NCBI RefSeq assembly: GCF_002741945.1
Contig: NZ_MDVN01000024.1
Location: 521,570 to 585,569, forward strand
Length of the DNA: 64,000 bases
Direction: 5' to 3'
From: Gaetbulibacter sp. 4G1
Lineage (GTDB): Bacteria > Bacteroidota > Bacteroidia > Flavobacteriales > Flavobacteriaceae
This document shows, in pieces, positions 36,801 through 44,487 of the stretch; positions within the stretch are counted from its first letter, which is position 1; each line of letters starts with the position of its first letter. The notes below the pieces were generated by a model that was not told where the DNA came from, did not search any database, and saw only the letters and a program-made list of their open reading frames with translations. The translations under genes and the position numbers were made by a program.

Positions 36801-36880
36801 ATTTGTTTTTGAGCAAGCAAACTTGTTGTGAAAAGTAGTAAGACAAAAACAAAGTTTATTTTAAAATATCCTTTTTTCAT
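33839..36880 (-). CDS. SusC/RagA-family TonB-dependent glycan importer (island PUL)
   Basis: A 1013-residue outer-membrane transporter. A signal peptide (1-23, ending LLAQ) precedes a carboxypeptidase-regulatory-like domain (about 24-105; ITGKVTANNNEPLAGATIVV). A TonB-box-like EVMVVGYGTKKKSEV follows. The plug domain carries the SusC signature SVSVLKDASASIYGARAANG, and a 22-strand barrel ends in a terminal LGLNVTF. It imports oligosaccharides with its SusD partner, using TonB energy. It is the first gene of the leftward operon and is transcribed divergently from the HTCS regulator 189 bp away. Confidence 0.97.
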   Translation of the reverse strand: MKKGYFKINFVFVLLLFTTSLLAQKQITGKVTANNNEPLAGATIVVKGTTNGTTTDFDGNYSISDVSNNATLIFTYISFVTKEVVVSNQTEINVSLEEKITNLNEVMVVGYGTKKKSEVISSVAQVSGDVVKKNQSANFTTSLAGRLPGLVINQTTAEPGRENVNILIRGRGTFRDNTVLVVIDGIPGRDGLDRLDPQDIESVSVLKDASASIYGARAANGVILITTKRGEIGKPKFSFTSNYSITAPTRFVKNANAYDYARQINEVQTRTGATPIYSANDLANFQNPNFATTDWWREVYDRQSAQKRYNLSLRGGTEKARYFLSLGTTQQEGVIKTDKSTDVSQYNFRSNIDVQATDRIDVALNLAGRLEERQWYGASSFDVLQNTAKANPLDPVYRDGKLFAGIGRFNPLAFVQEEGGYNRQNNTLFNGTLSVKYKIPKIEGLSISAQGSVDFTQNFHKNYLRPLTQYVEDPTDNTKLIEQKIGSPVFKVEEAYWRQRLLTFTSRIEYANTFKNHSISAFIGYEESRTKNNFSNLSRQDGLLELTDQLSSGDTENQATAGGEGITARQSYLGRLSYDFSKKYFTEFSFRYDGSFNFAKDNRFGFFPTVSVGWRVSEENFLKDSQIVSNLKIKGTWGQLGNDRVPAFQFLNRFGSNGTFPIGGGNVPVITTIGPDGNPNITWETAESLNLGVEAGFFKNKLTLEVNVFKEDRKDILTPRNATVPNFTGITLPDENLGITKNKGFEAVLGYRTQIGKVNFNIEGNVAYSKNKLVFQDAVEPAEEYQNLEGRPIGTRLIYNAIGIYRTQTDLDDNPGLPGAGLGDLIYADTNEDGTIDANDRIAFEKTAIPEMQFGLNLGAQYKGFDLSVLLQGQTNANIETRAIFSGASNSQNVPEYFLNNAYTTLTPNASLPRIGDTQSQLNGYDGAANASTFWQRDASFVRLKNVELAYNLPSDVMSKIGVNSLRIYISGTNLITLDKLKKDGLADPEQVSELGWAIPHQKLFNLGLNVTF

Positions 36881-37069
36881 TTACATAAAAATTTTTGAGA
36901 TTAGTTTATTTTGTAAAATTATATCTCACATTAAAGTTAAAGGTTCAATATTTAATCTTAATGGTTTCATTATCATTCAATTTTAAATCTCATAATAAAA
37001 CTGATCCTTTTTTTAATTGAATTACTCTTATATTTATATGCTTATTCATTCTAAAAGTATTTATATTAA
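36881..37069. promoter_or_regulatory. Divergent regulatory region between susC and the HTCS gene
   Basis: These 189 bp of AT-rich DNA must contain the leftward susC promoter and the rightward HTCS promoter, and probably the AraC-type HTCS operator. No perfect TAnnTTTG element is present on either strand, and I could not identify a convincing operator by eye. An in-frame TAA at 37067-37069 directly precedes the GTG start of the HTCS gene. Confidence 0.5.
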
Positions 37070-40000
37070 GTGGTTAATAAACAAATTTTATTAAATAATT
37101 TGTTACGGTTTTTACTCGTACTACCCTTTGTTTTGTTTTCTCAAAACGACAAATTACTATTTGAAGAGTTTGTTATTGAAGATGGTTTAGCTTCGGTAAA
37201 TTGTATTTTAAAAGATAAAAATGGATTTATGTGGTTTGGAGGAACTCATGGACTCTATAGATATGATGGTTATAAGTTTAAAGCATTTAACTCGAATAAA
37301 AATGACACTTATTCTTTAAGTAACAATAATATTACGTGTTTATTTGAAGATCACGATGGGTTTTTATGGGTGGGTACTATGCAAGGCGGCCTAAACAAGT
37401 ACAATCCGTTTAATGATTCATTTACTAATTATAAAAATAAAAAAAATAATTCTACATACTCTACAAATCATATTACTAGTATAGCAGAAGATCAGCACCA
37501 TACCATTTGGGTTGGTACTTTTGGAGAGGGTTTATATACTTTAAACAAAAATACTGGAGCACAGAAAAAATTTAATCAAGACATTCATGATTCTAATACA
37601 GTAAGCGATGATAATATTTTTTCCATAGCTATAGAGCGAGAGAATGTTTGGATTACATCTAATGCTGGAATATTGGATTGCTTCAATATCAACACGCAAA
37701 AATTTAGTCATTATAAATATAATGATACAGATTATCACAGTACAAGAACAGGGCAACGTATTTGTTTTGATTCTTATAACAATTTATGGATTGGCACTGA
37801 AGGTAATGGGGTATACAGGTTTAATATTCATAGTAAAATTTTTGAACACTTTAAAAAAGAAAATAATAAATCCTCAATAAATTCGAATGAAATAACTGAT
37901 ATTAAGGAAGGAAAACCAGGAGAAATATGGATTACTTCTTATGGAGGATTAAACCTTTTGAATACCAATACTAATGAAGTACAAGTTTATAAAAATGATG
38001 CTTTTAATAAATATAGTATTACTAATAACGTATCATATTGTTTATTTATAGACAATAATACGTCTCTTTGGATGGGAATGGGAGATGGTACTGTAAACAA
38101 AACAAAACATTCTTCTTTTGAACTTTATCAGACTTCAATCTTAAAAGAACCAAGTAGTCTAAGTTTTAATGTTGTAACCTCTCTTTTTATGTCAGATAAT
38201 GCATTATGGGTTGGAACAGGTGGTGGGGGGTTAGACAAGCTCGATTTAAAAACTGATTCTTTTTTCAACTTTAAAGAAAATCAAAAAAACAACACATCTA
38301 TTCCTTCAAATATTGTCATGAATGTCATTGAAGACAAGAATAAAAATATATGGATAGGTGGGTTTAATAGAAGTATTATTGGTTATAAAGAAGAGAACTC
38401 CAATGTATTTAAAGAAGCTGAATTTAATAAGGCTAATATACCTAATGTTATAAATAATTTAGTTTTTGATTTAGTAGAAGATAATCTTAATAATATATGG
38501 ATAGCAACTTATAATGAAGGTTTATACAAGTACGATAAAACCTCTAAGACTTTTACTAATTATAAAGTTGAAGATGGATTAATCTCAAACAACCTGTTAT
38601 GTTTACTTTATGATAGTACTGGTAAATTATGGATTGGTTCTTTAAATAAAGGGTTTCAAGTTTTTGATACCAAAAAAAATAAATTCTTAAATCCTTCAGA
38701 AGCTGGAATAAATAATGACACAAAAATAAATTATCCTATTAAAGCTATTTTTGAAGACACCCTTAAAAGTATTTGGTTTGCCACCGAAGGTGATGGAGTT
38801 TATCAATTCAAAACCTTCAAAAAACAATTTAGTAGATTAAATATTGAACAAGGATTACCAAGTAATTCCATTTATGGTATTATACAGGATAATGCTAACA
38901 ACATTTGGTTTAGTACAAATAGAGGGATTGCCACTTTTAATCCAGTAAGCAAAAAAATTTTAACATATAATACATTCGATGGCCTGCCAACCAATGATTT
39001 TGAATCTGGGGCCATAGCAAAAGCAAAGGATGGCAAATTATTTTTTGGAAGTAAAAAAGGGCTTATTGCTTTTTATCCCAGTTTGTTAAACACGCAATCA
39101 GCACCCATTAATCTCATGCTTACAAATTTTAGATTATTTAATGAAGATATTGAGGCTAATGAAGCTATAGAATCTTATACTCCTTTAGACTCATCCATCG
39201 TTTTTACTAAAAATATTAAACTCCCATATTTTTTAAATAATTTCACTTTTGAATTTGCTACACCGGGATATCCTTCCCCACACAATATAAGATATGAATA
39301 TAAATTAGAGGGGTTAGATGATCGATGGATTACCACTCCCTCAGAGCATCATTTCGCAAATTATTCTAATATATCTTCAGGGTCTTATACTTTTAAGGTT
39401 AGAGCTACTGAAGAGAACAGTGTTGATACTAATAATTTTTCAGAAAAACACATTCAAATTCTAATCACTCCAGTCTGGTGGCAAACAAATATTGCCTATT
39501 TAGTATATATACTAATACTTACTTCGCTAATATATTTCATTTTTTATAGCGTAAAAAATAGAATACGATTAAAAAATGAGCTAGTCATAGAAAAGTATAA
39601 GCATGAAAAAGATGAAGAATTGCATCAATCTAAAATAAATTTCTTCACTACCATTTCACATGAATTAAGAACTTCATTAACCTTAATTCTTGGCCCTTTG
39701 CAAGAATTAAAAAAAATTAAAAGTACAAACAATCGAACCAATAATTTAGTAATGACCATGAATAGAAATGGTCAAAGGCTCTTAAGTTTGGTAACACAAA
39801 TATTAGATTTTAGAAAAATGGAATCTGGCATGGTTAAATTAAAAATAAGCATAACTAATATTAAAGAGTTTTTTAATGAACTTTGTATCCCTTTTTATCA
39901 ATATGCCCAAGAAAAGAACATACATTTTCAGCTAACAGTTTCTAATAGCTGTGATCAAGGTTGGTTTGATGCAAACAAACTTGAGGTAATTTTATATAAC

Positions 40001-41176
40001 ATTTTATCTAACGCTTTTAAGTTTACAAATAGTAAGGTAGATATTAATGTAGATTTAGATGAAAAAGATGAAAAGTTAATTATTAAAATTAAAGATAATG
40101 GTCATGGATTATCTCCTGAAGAAATTTCAAAAATTTTTAAAGACTTTTACCAAGTAAATACGGAAAACACTAAGGCAATTACAGGAACAGGAATTGGGTT
40201 AGCTATTACCAAAAATCTAGTTCAAATTCATTATGGAGAAATTTTGGTTAAAAGTGAACCAAACGAATACACAATATTTAACGTTATAATCCCAATTACT
40301 AGGGCATTTTATAATAACAATGAAATAGTCGATTCTTTACATGAAACACCTCTAGTCGAGGAAATCTTTGATGAGAAAATTATTTTGGAAGCAGATACAC
40401 CAAAAAATGACAAAGAAGATAAGCCAATATTATTGGTTGTAGAAGATAATTTTGAAATTAGAGACCATATAAAGAATAATTTATCGGATCACTATAAGGT
40501 TATAACTGCAACTAATGGTGCTGAAGGTTGTCAAAAAGCTTTCGAAATAATACCTGATGTAATTATTTCTGATATTATGATGCCTGAAATGAACGGGTTA
40601 GAATTGTGTAAAAAAATAAAGCTTGATAATAGAACGTCTCATATTCCTATAATACTCTTAACAGCTAGGGGAGCACATGCCCTTAAAATGGAAGGTTTTG
40701 AATATGGAGCCGATGATTATATTACAAAACCTTTCAACATTGATGTTTTAAATATTAGAGTTATGAATTTGATAGAAAACAGACGTATTTTGAGAGATAT
40801 ATTTAGAAAGGAAATATTATTAAAACCAAAGGATGTAGCAATAAATAATGTTGACGAAATATTTATAGAAAAAGTAATGAAAATCATTGAAGAGAACATG
40901 CCAGATCCAAAATTTTCTGTATCATTAATGGCTTCTAACATCGGGATGAGTCATTCCGTTTTATATAGAAAAATTATGGCTTTAACTGGTCAAAATATTA
41001 ACGAATTTATAAAATCAGTAAAGTTAGCAAGAGCCTCACAATTAATATTAGATAGTGATTATTCTATTAATGAAATTAGTGATATGACAGGGTTTTCAAA
41101 TTCAAAATATTTCAGTACTTGCTTTAAGAAAAAATATAACGTAACTCCTTCAAGTTATAAAAAAAATCAGGCTTAG
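37070..41176 (+). CDS. Hybrid two-component system (HTCS) sensor/regulator of the GH89 PUL
   Basis: A 1368-residue single-chain regulator. A signal peptide (about 5-25) is followed by a periplasmic Reg_prop double beta-propeller (about 28-690; many FxWxGT-type blades such as MWFGGTHGLYRYD). A Y_Y_Y domain (about 735-800) and a single transmembrane helix (about 807-828) follow. HisKA has phospho-acceptor His864, and HATPase includes NILSNAFKFTNSK and GTGIGLAITK. The receiver has Asp1168 in IISDIMMPEMNG, and the AraC-type DNA-binding domain (about 1265-1366) ends GFSNSKYFSTCFKKKYNVTP. The H box reads SHELRTSLTLILGP, with Ser869 where most kinases have proline. Translation must start at GTG 37070 or later because of the TAA just upstream. 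It probably senses imported glycan and activates the divergent susCD operon. Confidence 0.96.
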   Translation: MVNKQILLNNLLRFLLVLPFVLFSQNDKLLFEEFVIEDGLASVNCILKDKNGFMWFGGTHGLYRYDGYKFKAFNSNKNDTYSLSNNNITCLFEDHDGFLWVGTMQGGLNKYNPFNDSFTNYKNKKNNSTYSTNHITSIAEDQHHTIWVGTFGEGLYTLNKNTGAQKKFNQDIHDSNTVSDDNIFSIAIERENVWITSNAGILDCFNINTQKFSHYKYNDTDYHSTRTGQRICFDSYNNLWIGTEGNGVYRFNIHSKIFEHFKKENNKSSINSNEITDIKEGKPGEIWITSYGGLNLLNTNTNEVQVYKNDAFNKYSITNNVSYCLFIDNNTSLWMGMGDGTVNKTKHSSFELYQTSILKEPSSLSFNVVTSLFMSDNALWVGTGGGGLDKLDLKTDSFFNFKENQKNNTSIPSNIVMNVIEDKNKNIWIGGFNRSIIGYKEENSNVFKEAEFNKANIPNVINNLVFDLVEDNLNNIWIATYNEGLYKYDKTSKTFTNYKVEDGLISNNLLCLLYDSTGKLWIGSLNKGFQVFDTKKNKFLNPSEAGINNDTKINYPIKAIFEDTLKSIWFATEGDGVYQFKTFKKQFSRLNIEQGLPSNSIYGIIQDNANNIWFSTNRGIATFNPVSKKILTYNTFDGLPTNDFESGAIAKAKDGKLFFGSKKGLIAFYPSLLNTQSAPINLMLTNFRLFNEDIEANEAIESYTPLDSSIVFTKNIKLPYFLNNFTFEFATPGYPSPHNIRYEYKLEGLDDRWITTPSEHHFANYSNISSGSYTFKVRATEENSVDTNNFSEKHIQILITPVWWQTNIAYLVYILILTSLIYFIFYSVKNRIRLKNELVIEKYKHEKDEELHQSKINFFTTISHELRTSLTLILGPLQELKKIKSTNNRTNNLVMTMNRNGQRLLSLVTQILDFRKMESGMVKLKISITNIKEFFNELCIPFYQYAQEKNIHFQLTVSNSCDQGWFDANKLEVILYNILSNAFKFTNSKVDINVDLDEKDEKLIIKIKDNGHGLSPEEISKIFKDFYQVNTENTKAITGTGIGLAITKNLVQIHYGEILVKSEPNEYTIFNVIIPITRAFYNNNEIVDSLHETPLVEEIFDEKIILEADTPKNDKEDKPILLVVEDNFEIRDHIKNNLSDHYKVITATNGAEGCQKAFEIIPDVIISDIMMPEMNGLELCKKIKLDNRTSHIPIILLTARGAHALKMEGFEYGADDYITKPFNIDVLNIRVMNLIENRRILRDIFRKEILLKPKDVAINNVDEIFIEKVMKIIEENMPDPKFSVSLMASNIGMSHSVLYRKIMALTGQNINEFIKSVKLARASQLILDSDYSINEISDMTGFSNSKYFSTCFKKKYNVTPSSYKKNQA

Positions 41177-41299
41177 ATAGTGTCGTTAATTTTTAAAGAT
41201 TATGGCATCACCAATTAATTGCTCTATCAGAATGAAATATGAATTATTTAACAGGCTCAAATATTTATTTTGAATAATATGGTCCATACTTTTTAATTT

Positions 41300-41334
41300 T
41301 TGGTGAAATAAGTGTTTTTGGTGAAATAATAGCG
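41300..41334 (+). repeat. Right subterminal direct repeats: one full 17-bp copy plus a 12-bp partial copy
   Basis: TTGGTGAAATAATAGCG at 41318-41334 is identical to 20079-20095 near the left end. A shorter copy, TTGGTGAAATAA, lies at 41300-41311, giving an 18-bp periodicity. The full copy is 105 bp inside the right att core. Nothing coding overlaps it. Confidence 0.62.
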
Positions 41335-41387
41335 GAACAAAAAAGTGACATCAAGCGGATTAAACCGAAATCATATGAAAACAAAAA

Positions 41388-41413
41388 CCCCACAGTTCCT
41401 ATAAACTGTGGGG
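41388..41413 (-). terminator. Terminator downstream of tRNA-Arg
   Basis: A perfect 10-bp GC-rich stem (CCCCACAGTT / AACTGTGGGG) with a 6-nt loop is followed leftward by TTTTTGTTTTC. It lies 27 bp beyond the tRNA 3' end. If the island is real, this hairpin came with the element and replaces the ancestral one at 19976-20006. Confidence 0.78.
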
Positions 41414-41439
41414 TAATGAATTAAATTGAAAATAATTAA

Positions 41440-41461
41440 GTGAGCCCTGAAGGATTCGAAC
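41440..41461 (-). repeat. Right attachment core, overlapping the 3' end of tRNA-Arg
   Basis: These 22 bp, identical to 20007-20028, start 1 bp beyond the tRNA discriminator base and extend through the acceptor 3' strand into the T loop. The duplicated end keeps the tRNA sequence intact, as expected for integration into a tRNA 3' end. Confidence 0.8.
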
Positions 41462-41514
41462 CTTCGACCGCCTCCTTAGAAGGGAGGTGCTCTATCCAGC
41501 TGAGCTAAGAGCCC
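41441..41514 (-). tRNA. tRNA-Arg, anticodon TCT
   Basis: A 74-nt cloverleaf on the minus strand. The 7-bp acceptor stem is GGGCTCT / AGGGCTC (with two G-T pairs), the D arm is GCTCAGCTGGATAGAGC, and the anticodon stem CCTCC / GGAGG encloses CTTCTAA with anticodon TCT. A 5-nt variable loop and the T arm GAAGG TTCGAAT CCTTC follow. The discriminator base is A and CCA is not encoded. It reads AGA (and probably AGG) codons. It stands alone between two polysaccharide utilisation loci and is the probable integration target of the island to its left. Confidence 0.97.
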
Positions 41515-41861
41515 GTAGTTTTTATGTTTCTACTTAACAGTATTGAAGTGGTTAAAAACTGCCACTCACATTATATTCTTTAAAATCAAACTTTACACTT
41601 TTTAATTAAACTTAGCAACTAAAAAAAATTGTTATTTGAATTAGAACTTTTGTTTTTATTTTACCTTTTTTAAGGTGCGTGCAAATATAATATGCTATTC
41701 AGTATTAAGCAAGATTATTTTATGATTTTTATTTAAATCAATAAGTTTGTAGTTTATTATTCATATCCTTTGATTTAATCCATTGATGTTAGTTGTTTTT
41801 TGATAAGTGTAATATAATAATGGAAAAAATTACTAGATGATTAATTTTTCCTAAATCATAT
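41515..41861. other. AT-rich intergenic region upstream of tRNA-Arg
   Basis: These 347 bp contain no supportable gene. They must include the leftward tRNA-Arg promoter, though no exact TAnnTTTG element is visible. A weak imperfect inverted repeat at about 41822-41851 (GGAAAAAATTA ... TAATTTTTCC) follows the stop of the PhoD-like gene and may act as its terminator. Confidence 0.5.
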
Positions 41862-44471
41862 CTAGAAAACAAATTTAATTTTACTTGTGTTAGGTGTTAT
41901 ACCAGATTTAGTTTTCCAAATGTTTAAGTCTGGTTCTCCAACTTTAATGGTATATGAATTCAAGTTATCAAATACTTTGAGTTTAAATATGTTTGTATTA
42001 AGGCGTAATGAGTATTCTGTTTCATTTGTGGATTCATTTATAATTTCCACTACAGGTTTTTTCAAGCCTTCAATTTTAATTTCTGGTAAGTATGCTTGAG
42101 CCTTACGTCCATAATTATCTTCTTGAGTAATTGTTTGAGGCCAACCAGGATATTGTGCATCTTTTTCATCTGGATTAACAAATCGTTTATAACATTCAGT
42201 TTTAATGGTTCTGTCTTTTTTGTTGAAAGTAACTATACCATAACCAACTGCTCTATTATGTAAAACTTTAGGTTCTAAATGCATATTGTGTGGGTTTGCG
42301 ACAGCTTTAACTGTCATTTTATTGCCAAACCCATCTAAATGATTGCCAGTATACGCAGGATTTATATAACTATGATTAGAACTATCTACTGGTGGCCAAA
42401 AACGCCGCGGCCAAATGTTATTTAAAGCTGGTCCTGCAAAAGTAAATCCGCTATCACCAAATTCTTCTACACCATATTGAACAAAAGACCCTAAATGTTG
42501 GTCGCCTGCTATATGAAATGCAAAAGCTTTTCTAATAATTTCAACGGCCTTGTCTCTTTTATTAGCTGGCCAACCATTAGAATCCATATCTACAGTAGCT
42601 TTATCTCCTTCTATATACTCACCAATTTCTGGAATATACAGTTTAGGTATTACAGCTCCTGTTTTTGCTTCTTTTGGTAATGTTGCAACCGTAGCAAAAT
42701 TGGTTTGTGATAGAACTGCTTTCATTTCGGCTCCATGAGACCAATCTTTACCCCATGCTTCTAAAAACTGTTCTTGTCGCTCTCCTAATAAATCTGCTTT
42801 TAAATCTCTGTACTGCTTAATATCAAAATCATCAGCCATAATCCAACCATTATTCACCTTTGCCTCTTTTGGCAAAATATGAGCGGGTGCCGATTTAAAT
42901 TTTCTATCTTCTAAAATAGCAAAACTGATTCCAGCATAATTCCAATGTGTGTAATAAACACCTATATTGTTCTTAACTGGTGTAGGATTGTATGGGTCTG
43001 GTAAGTGACTGGTTTGAGTAAATTGCACCATATTAACCCATTCTGGAGACATTTTATATCCTCCACTATCCTGTGATGATGCTCCATAACCATTACTATT
43101 GTCTGCTAACTTTCCTTCTTCACCCCAAATATTACCATGATAGACATCATGATCGTCAGGAATTATTGCACAAGGTCGATGTCTAAACAATTCGCGGTAA
43201 GACCATCCAAACATAAACCACTTACGCAAATAATCCAGACAAATTTTATCAAAACCTCCAGTAAATTGCGCTCCAAAACCTCCTGTACCTTCATAAAATT
43301 GGTCTCCAAGAAATAAACAGATATCTGGATTTAATTTTGAGACATTTTCATTAACATCTGAATCTGGAAATCCATAGTCGAAATTACAGCTAAAAACAGC
43401 AGCTTTTAATGTTTCTTTATTTTTAGGTTCTCTTAAAATAGTACCTTCATAATCATATTGATGTAAGCCCTCTACTAAAGGTATTTGCAAACGAATTCTA
43501 TATGGGATATTTGTTATAGTATTCCAATTAGCTATCGAAAAATTAACAGCACGTCCTGCATGCGTAATTACTTGCTCCTCTTGAGTAACCCATTCATCAC
43601 CTGTTTTAAATTGCAACAAAACCTTGTGCCCCTTTACCTCTTCTACCGGAGACAATTGAGTTGTAATTTTCAACTCATTTTGATGTAAGGTGTATTGTGA
43701 AAAACAAATGGGTCCGAAAATATTATCCTCATTTGAATAAAGTGATTCAGAGTTAATACTCCAGTGTTCAAACTCAACTACTGGTTTGTAGTTATTATTT
43801 CTTTTAACATCTATATCTGAAAGTAGAGCAAAGCCTCCTTTTAAGTTTTCATAAGACGCTTCAAAATTATTTATAGTGTATAATGTTTTATTAGAAGAAT
43901 CTTTAACATCAACTTTAAGCAATTGTTTATCAATTCCTTTACTTTTAACATTAATGTTTAAAGTGAATTTGTTAGGAATTTTAGTAAACTTCGTTTTATA
44001 AATTTTATCTCCTAAAACTAAATCGCCTTTGAGATTTAGTCCTATATCTAAACCTTTTCCAAAAACCGCAGCAGATCGATAATCGTCAAATCTTCCTTTA
44101 GTTCCAATTCTAACTCCAAAACAGCTTTTTCCTGAATTTTCAATCCTACTGTCTAAAACATTTATTGTAACTTTAGTTTGGTATTCGGCATTACCGTTCG
44201 GGTTTTGCACTGTAAGCAAGTGTAAGTTTCTGTTTTTTCCTTTAACTGTACATACCACTTTCCCATTAATTAACTCCCAATCTTGCAGTCTATTCCCCCA
44301 ATATTGTGGGCCAACCCACTTCATGTTTTGCCATAAATGCCACTCGCTTTTATATGCCAAAATCTTTTGATTGGAGAATCCAATTTTAGAAAGATTTGTA
44401 ATTCCGTAACAAGATGCTGCAGGGATAACAGACCCTAATAAAAAGGTTTTTATGTAATTTCTTCGATTCAT
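41862..44471 (-). CDS. PhoD-like alkaline phosphatase/phosphodiesterase
   Basis: An 869-residue exported protein with a twin-arginine-like leader (NRRNYIKTFLLGSVIPAASC). The N-terminal 230 residues are a beta-rich LamG/concanavalin-like domain. The catalytic metallophosphatase domain (about 350-760) has metal-ligand motifs DICLFLGDQFYEG, IIPDDHDVYHGNIWG and FHIAGDQHLGSFVQYG, typical of PhoD/PF09423. PhoD-like enzymes hydrolyse phosphate mono- or diesters, but homologues in sulfated-glycan loci are often of unknown substrate. It is the last gene of the leftward locus and starts 16 bp after the sulfatase gene ends, so the two are likely co-transcribed. Confidence 0.87.
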   Translation of the reverse strand: MNRRNYIKTFLLGSVIPAASCYGITNLSKIGFSNQKILAYKSEWHLWQNMKWVGPQYWGNRLQDWELINGKVVCTVKGKNRNLHLLTVQNPNGNAEYQTKVTINVLDSRIENSGKSCFGVRIGTKGRFDDYRSAAVFGKGLDIGLNLKGDLVLGDKIYKTKFTKIPNKFTLNINVKSKGIDKQLLKVDVKDSSNKTLYTINNFEASYENLKGGFALLSDIDVKRNNNYKPVVEFEHWSINSESLYSNEDNIFGPICFSQYTLHQNELKITTQLSPVEEVKGHKVLLQFKTGDEWVTQEEQVITHAGRAVNFSIANWNTITNIPYRIRLQIPLVEGLHQYDYEGTILREPKNKETLKAAVFSCNFDYGFPDSDVNENVSKLNPDICLFLGDQFYEGTGGFGAQFTGGFDKICLDYLRKWFMFGWSYRELFRHRPCAIIPDDHDVYHGNIWGEEGKLADNSNGYGASSQDSGGYKMSPEWVNMVQFTQTSHLPDPYNPTPVKNNIGVYYTHWNYAGISFAILEDRKFKSAPAHILPKEAKVNNGWIMADDFDIKQYRDLKADLLGERQEQFLEAWGKDWSHGAEMKAVLSQTNFATVATLPKEAKTGAVIPKLYIPEIGEYIEGDKATVDMDSNGWPANKRDKAVEIIRKAFAFHIAGDQHLGSFVQYGVEEFGDSGFTFAGPALNNIWPRRFWPPVDSSNHSYINPAYTGNHLDGFGNKMTVKAVANPHNMHLEPKVLHNRAVGYGIVTFNKKDRTIKTECYKRFVNPDEKDAQYPGWPQTITQEDNYGRKAQAYLPEIKIEGLKKPVVEIINESTNETEYSLRLNTNIFKLKVFDNLNSYTIKVGEPDLNIWKTKSGITPNTSKIKFVF

Positions 44472-44487
44472 TATTGTATAAAAGGTA

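Larger units (their letters stand above)
20007..41461. mobile_element. Putative tRNA-Arg-integrated genomic island carrying a GH89 polysaccharide utilisation locus
   Basis: About 21.4 kb is bounded by 22-bp direct repeats of the tRNA-Arg 3' end. A second 17-bp direct repeat lies just inside both ends. The orientation is correct for integration into a tRNA 3' end: the intact tRNA points into the island and the fragment lies at the far end, next to a hairpin suited to the original tRNA. All genes inside belong to one glycan-use locus plus small ORFans, while housekeeping genes lie to the left. No integrase, excisionase, relaxase or transposase is encoded inside, so the element is either decayed or moved by an integrase supplied in trans. 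Island status is inference from boundary repeats and gene content. Confidence 0.62.

Noticed and set aside
37541..37880. Open frames of 71-78 codons overlapping the HTCS gene
   Set aside because: They overlap an intact Reg_prop propeller frame that covers the whole region; no independent start or context supports them.
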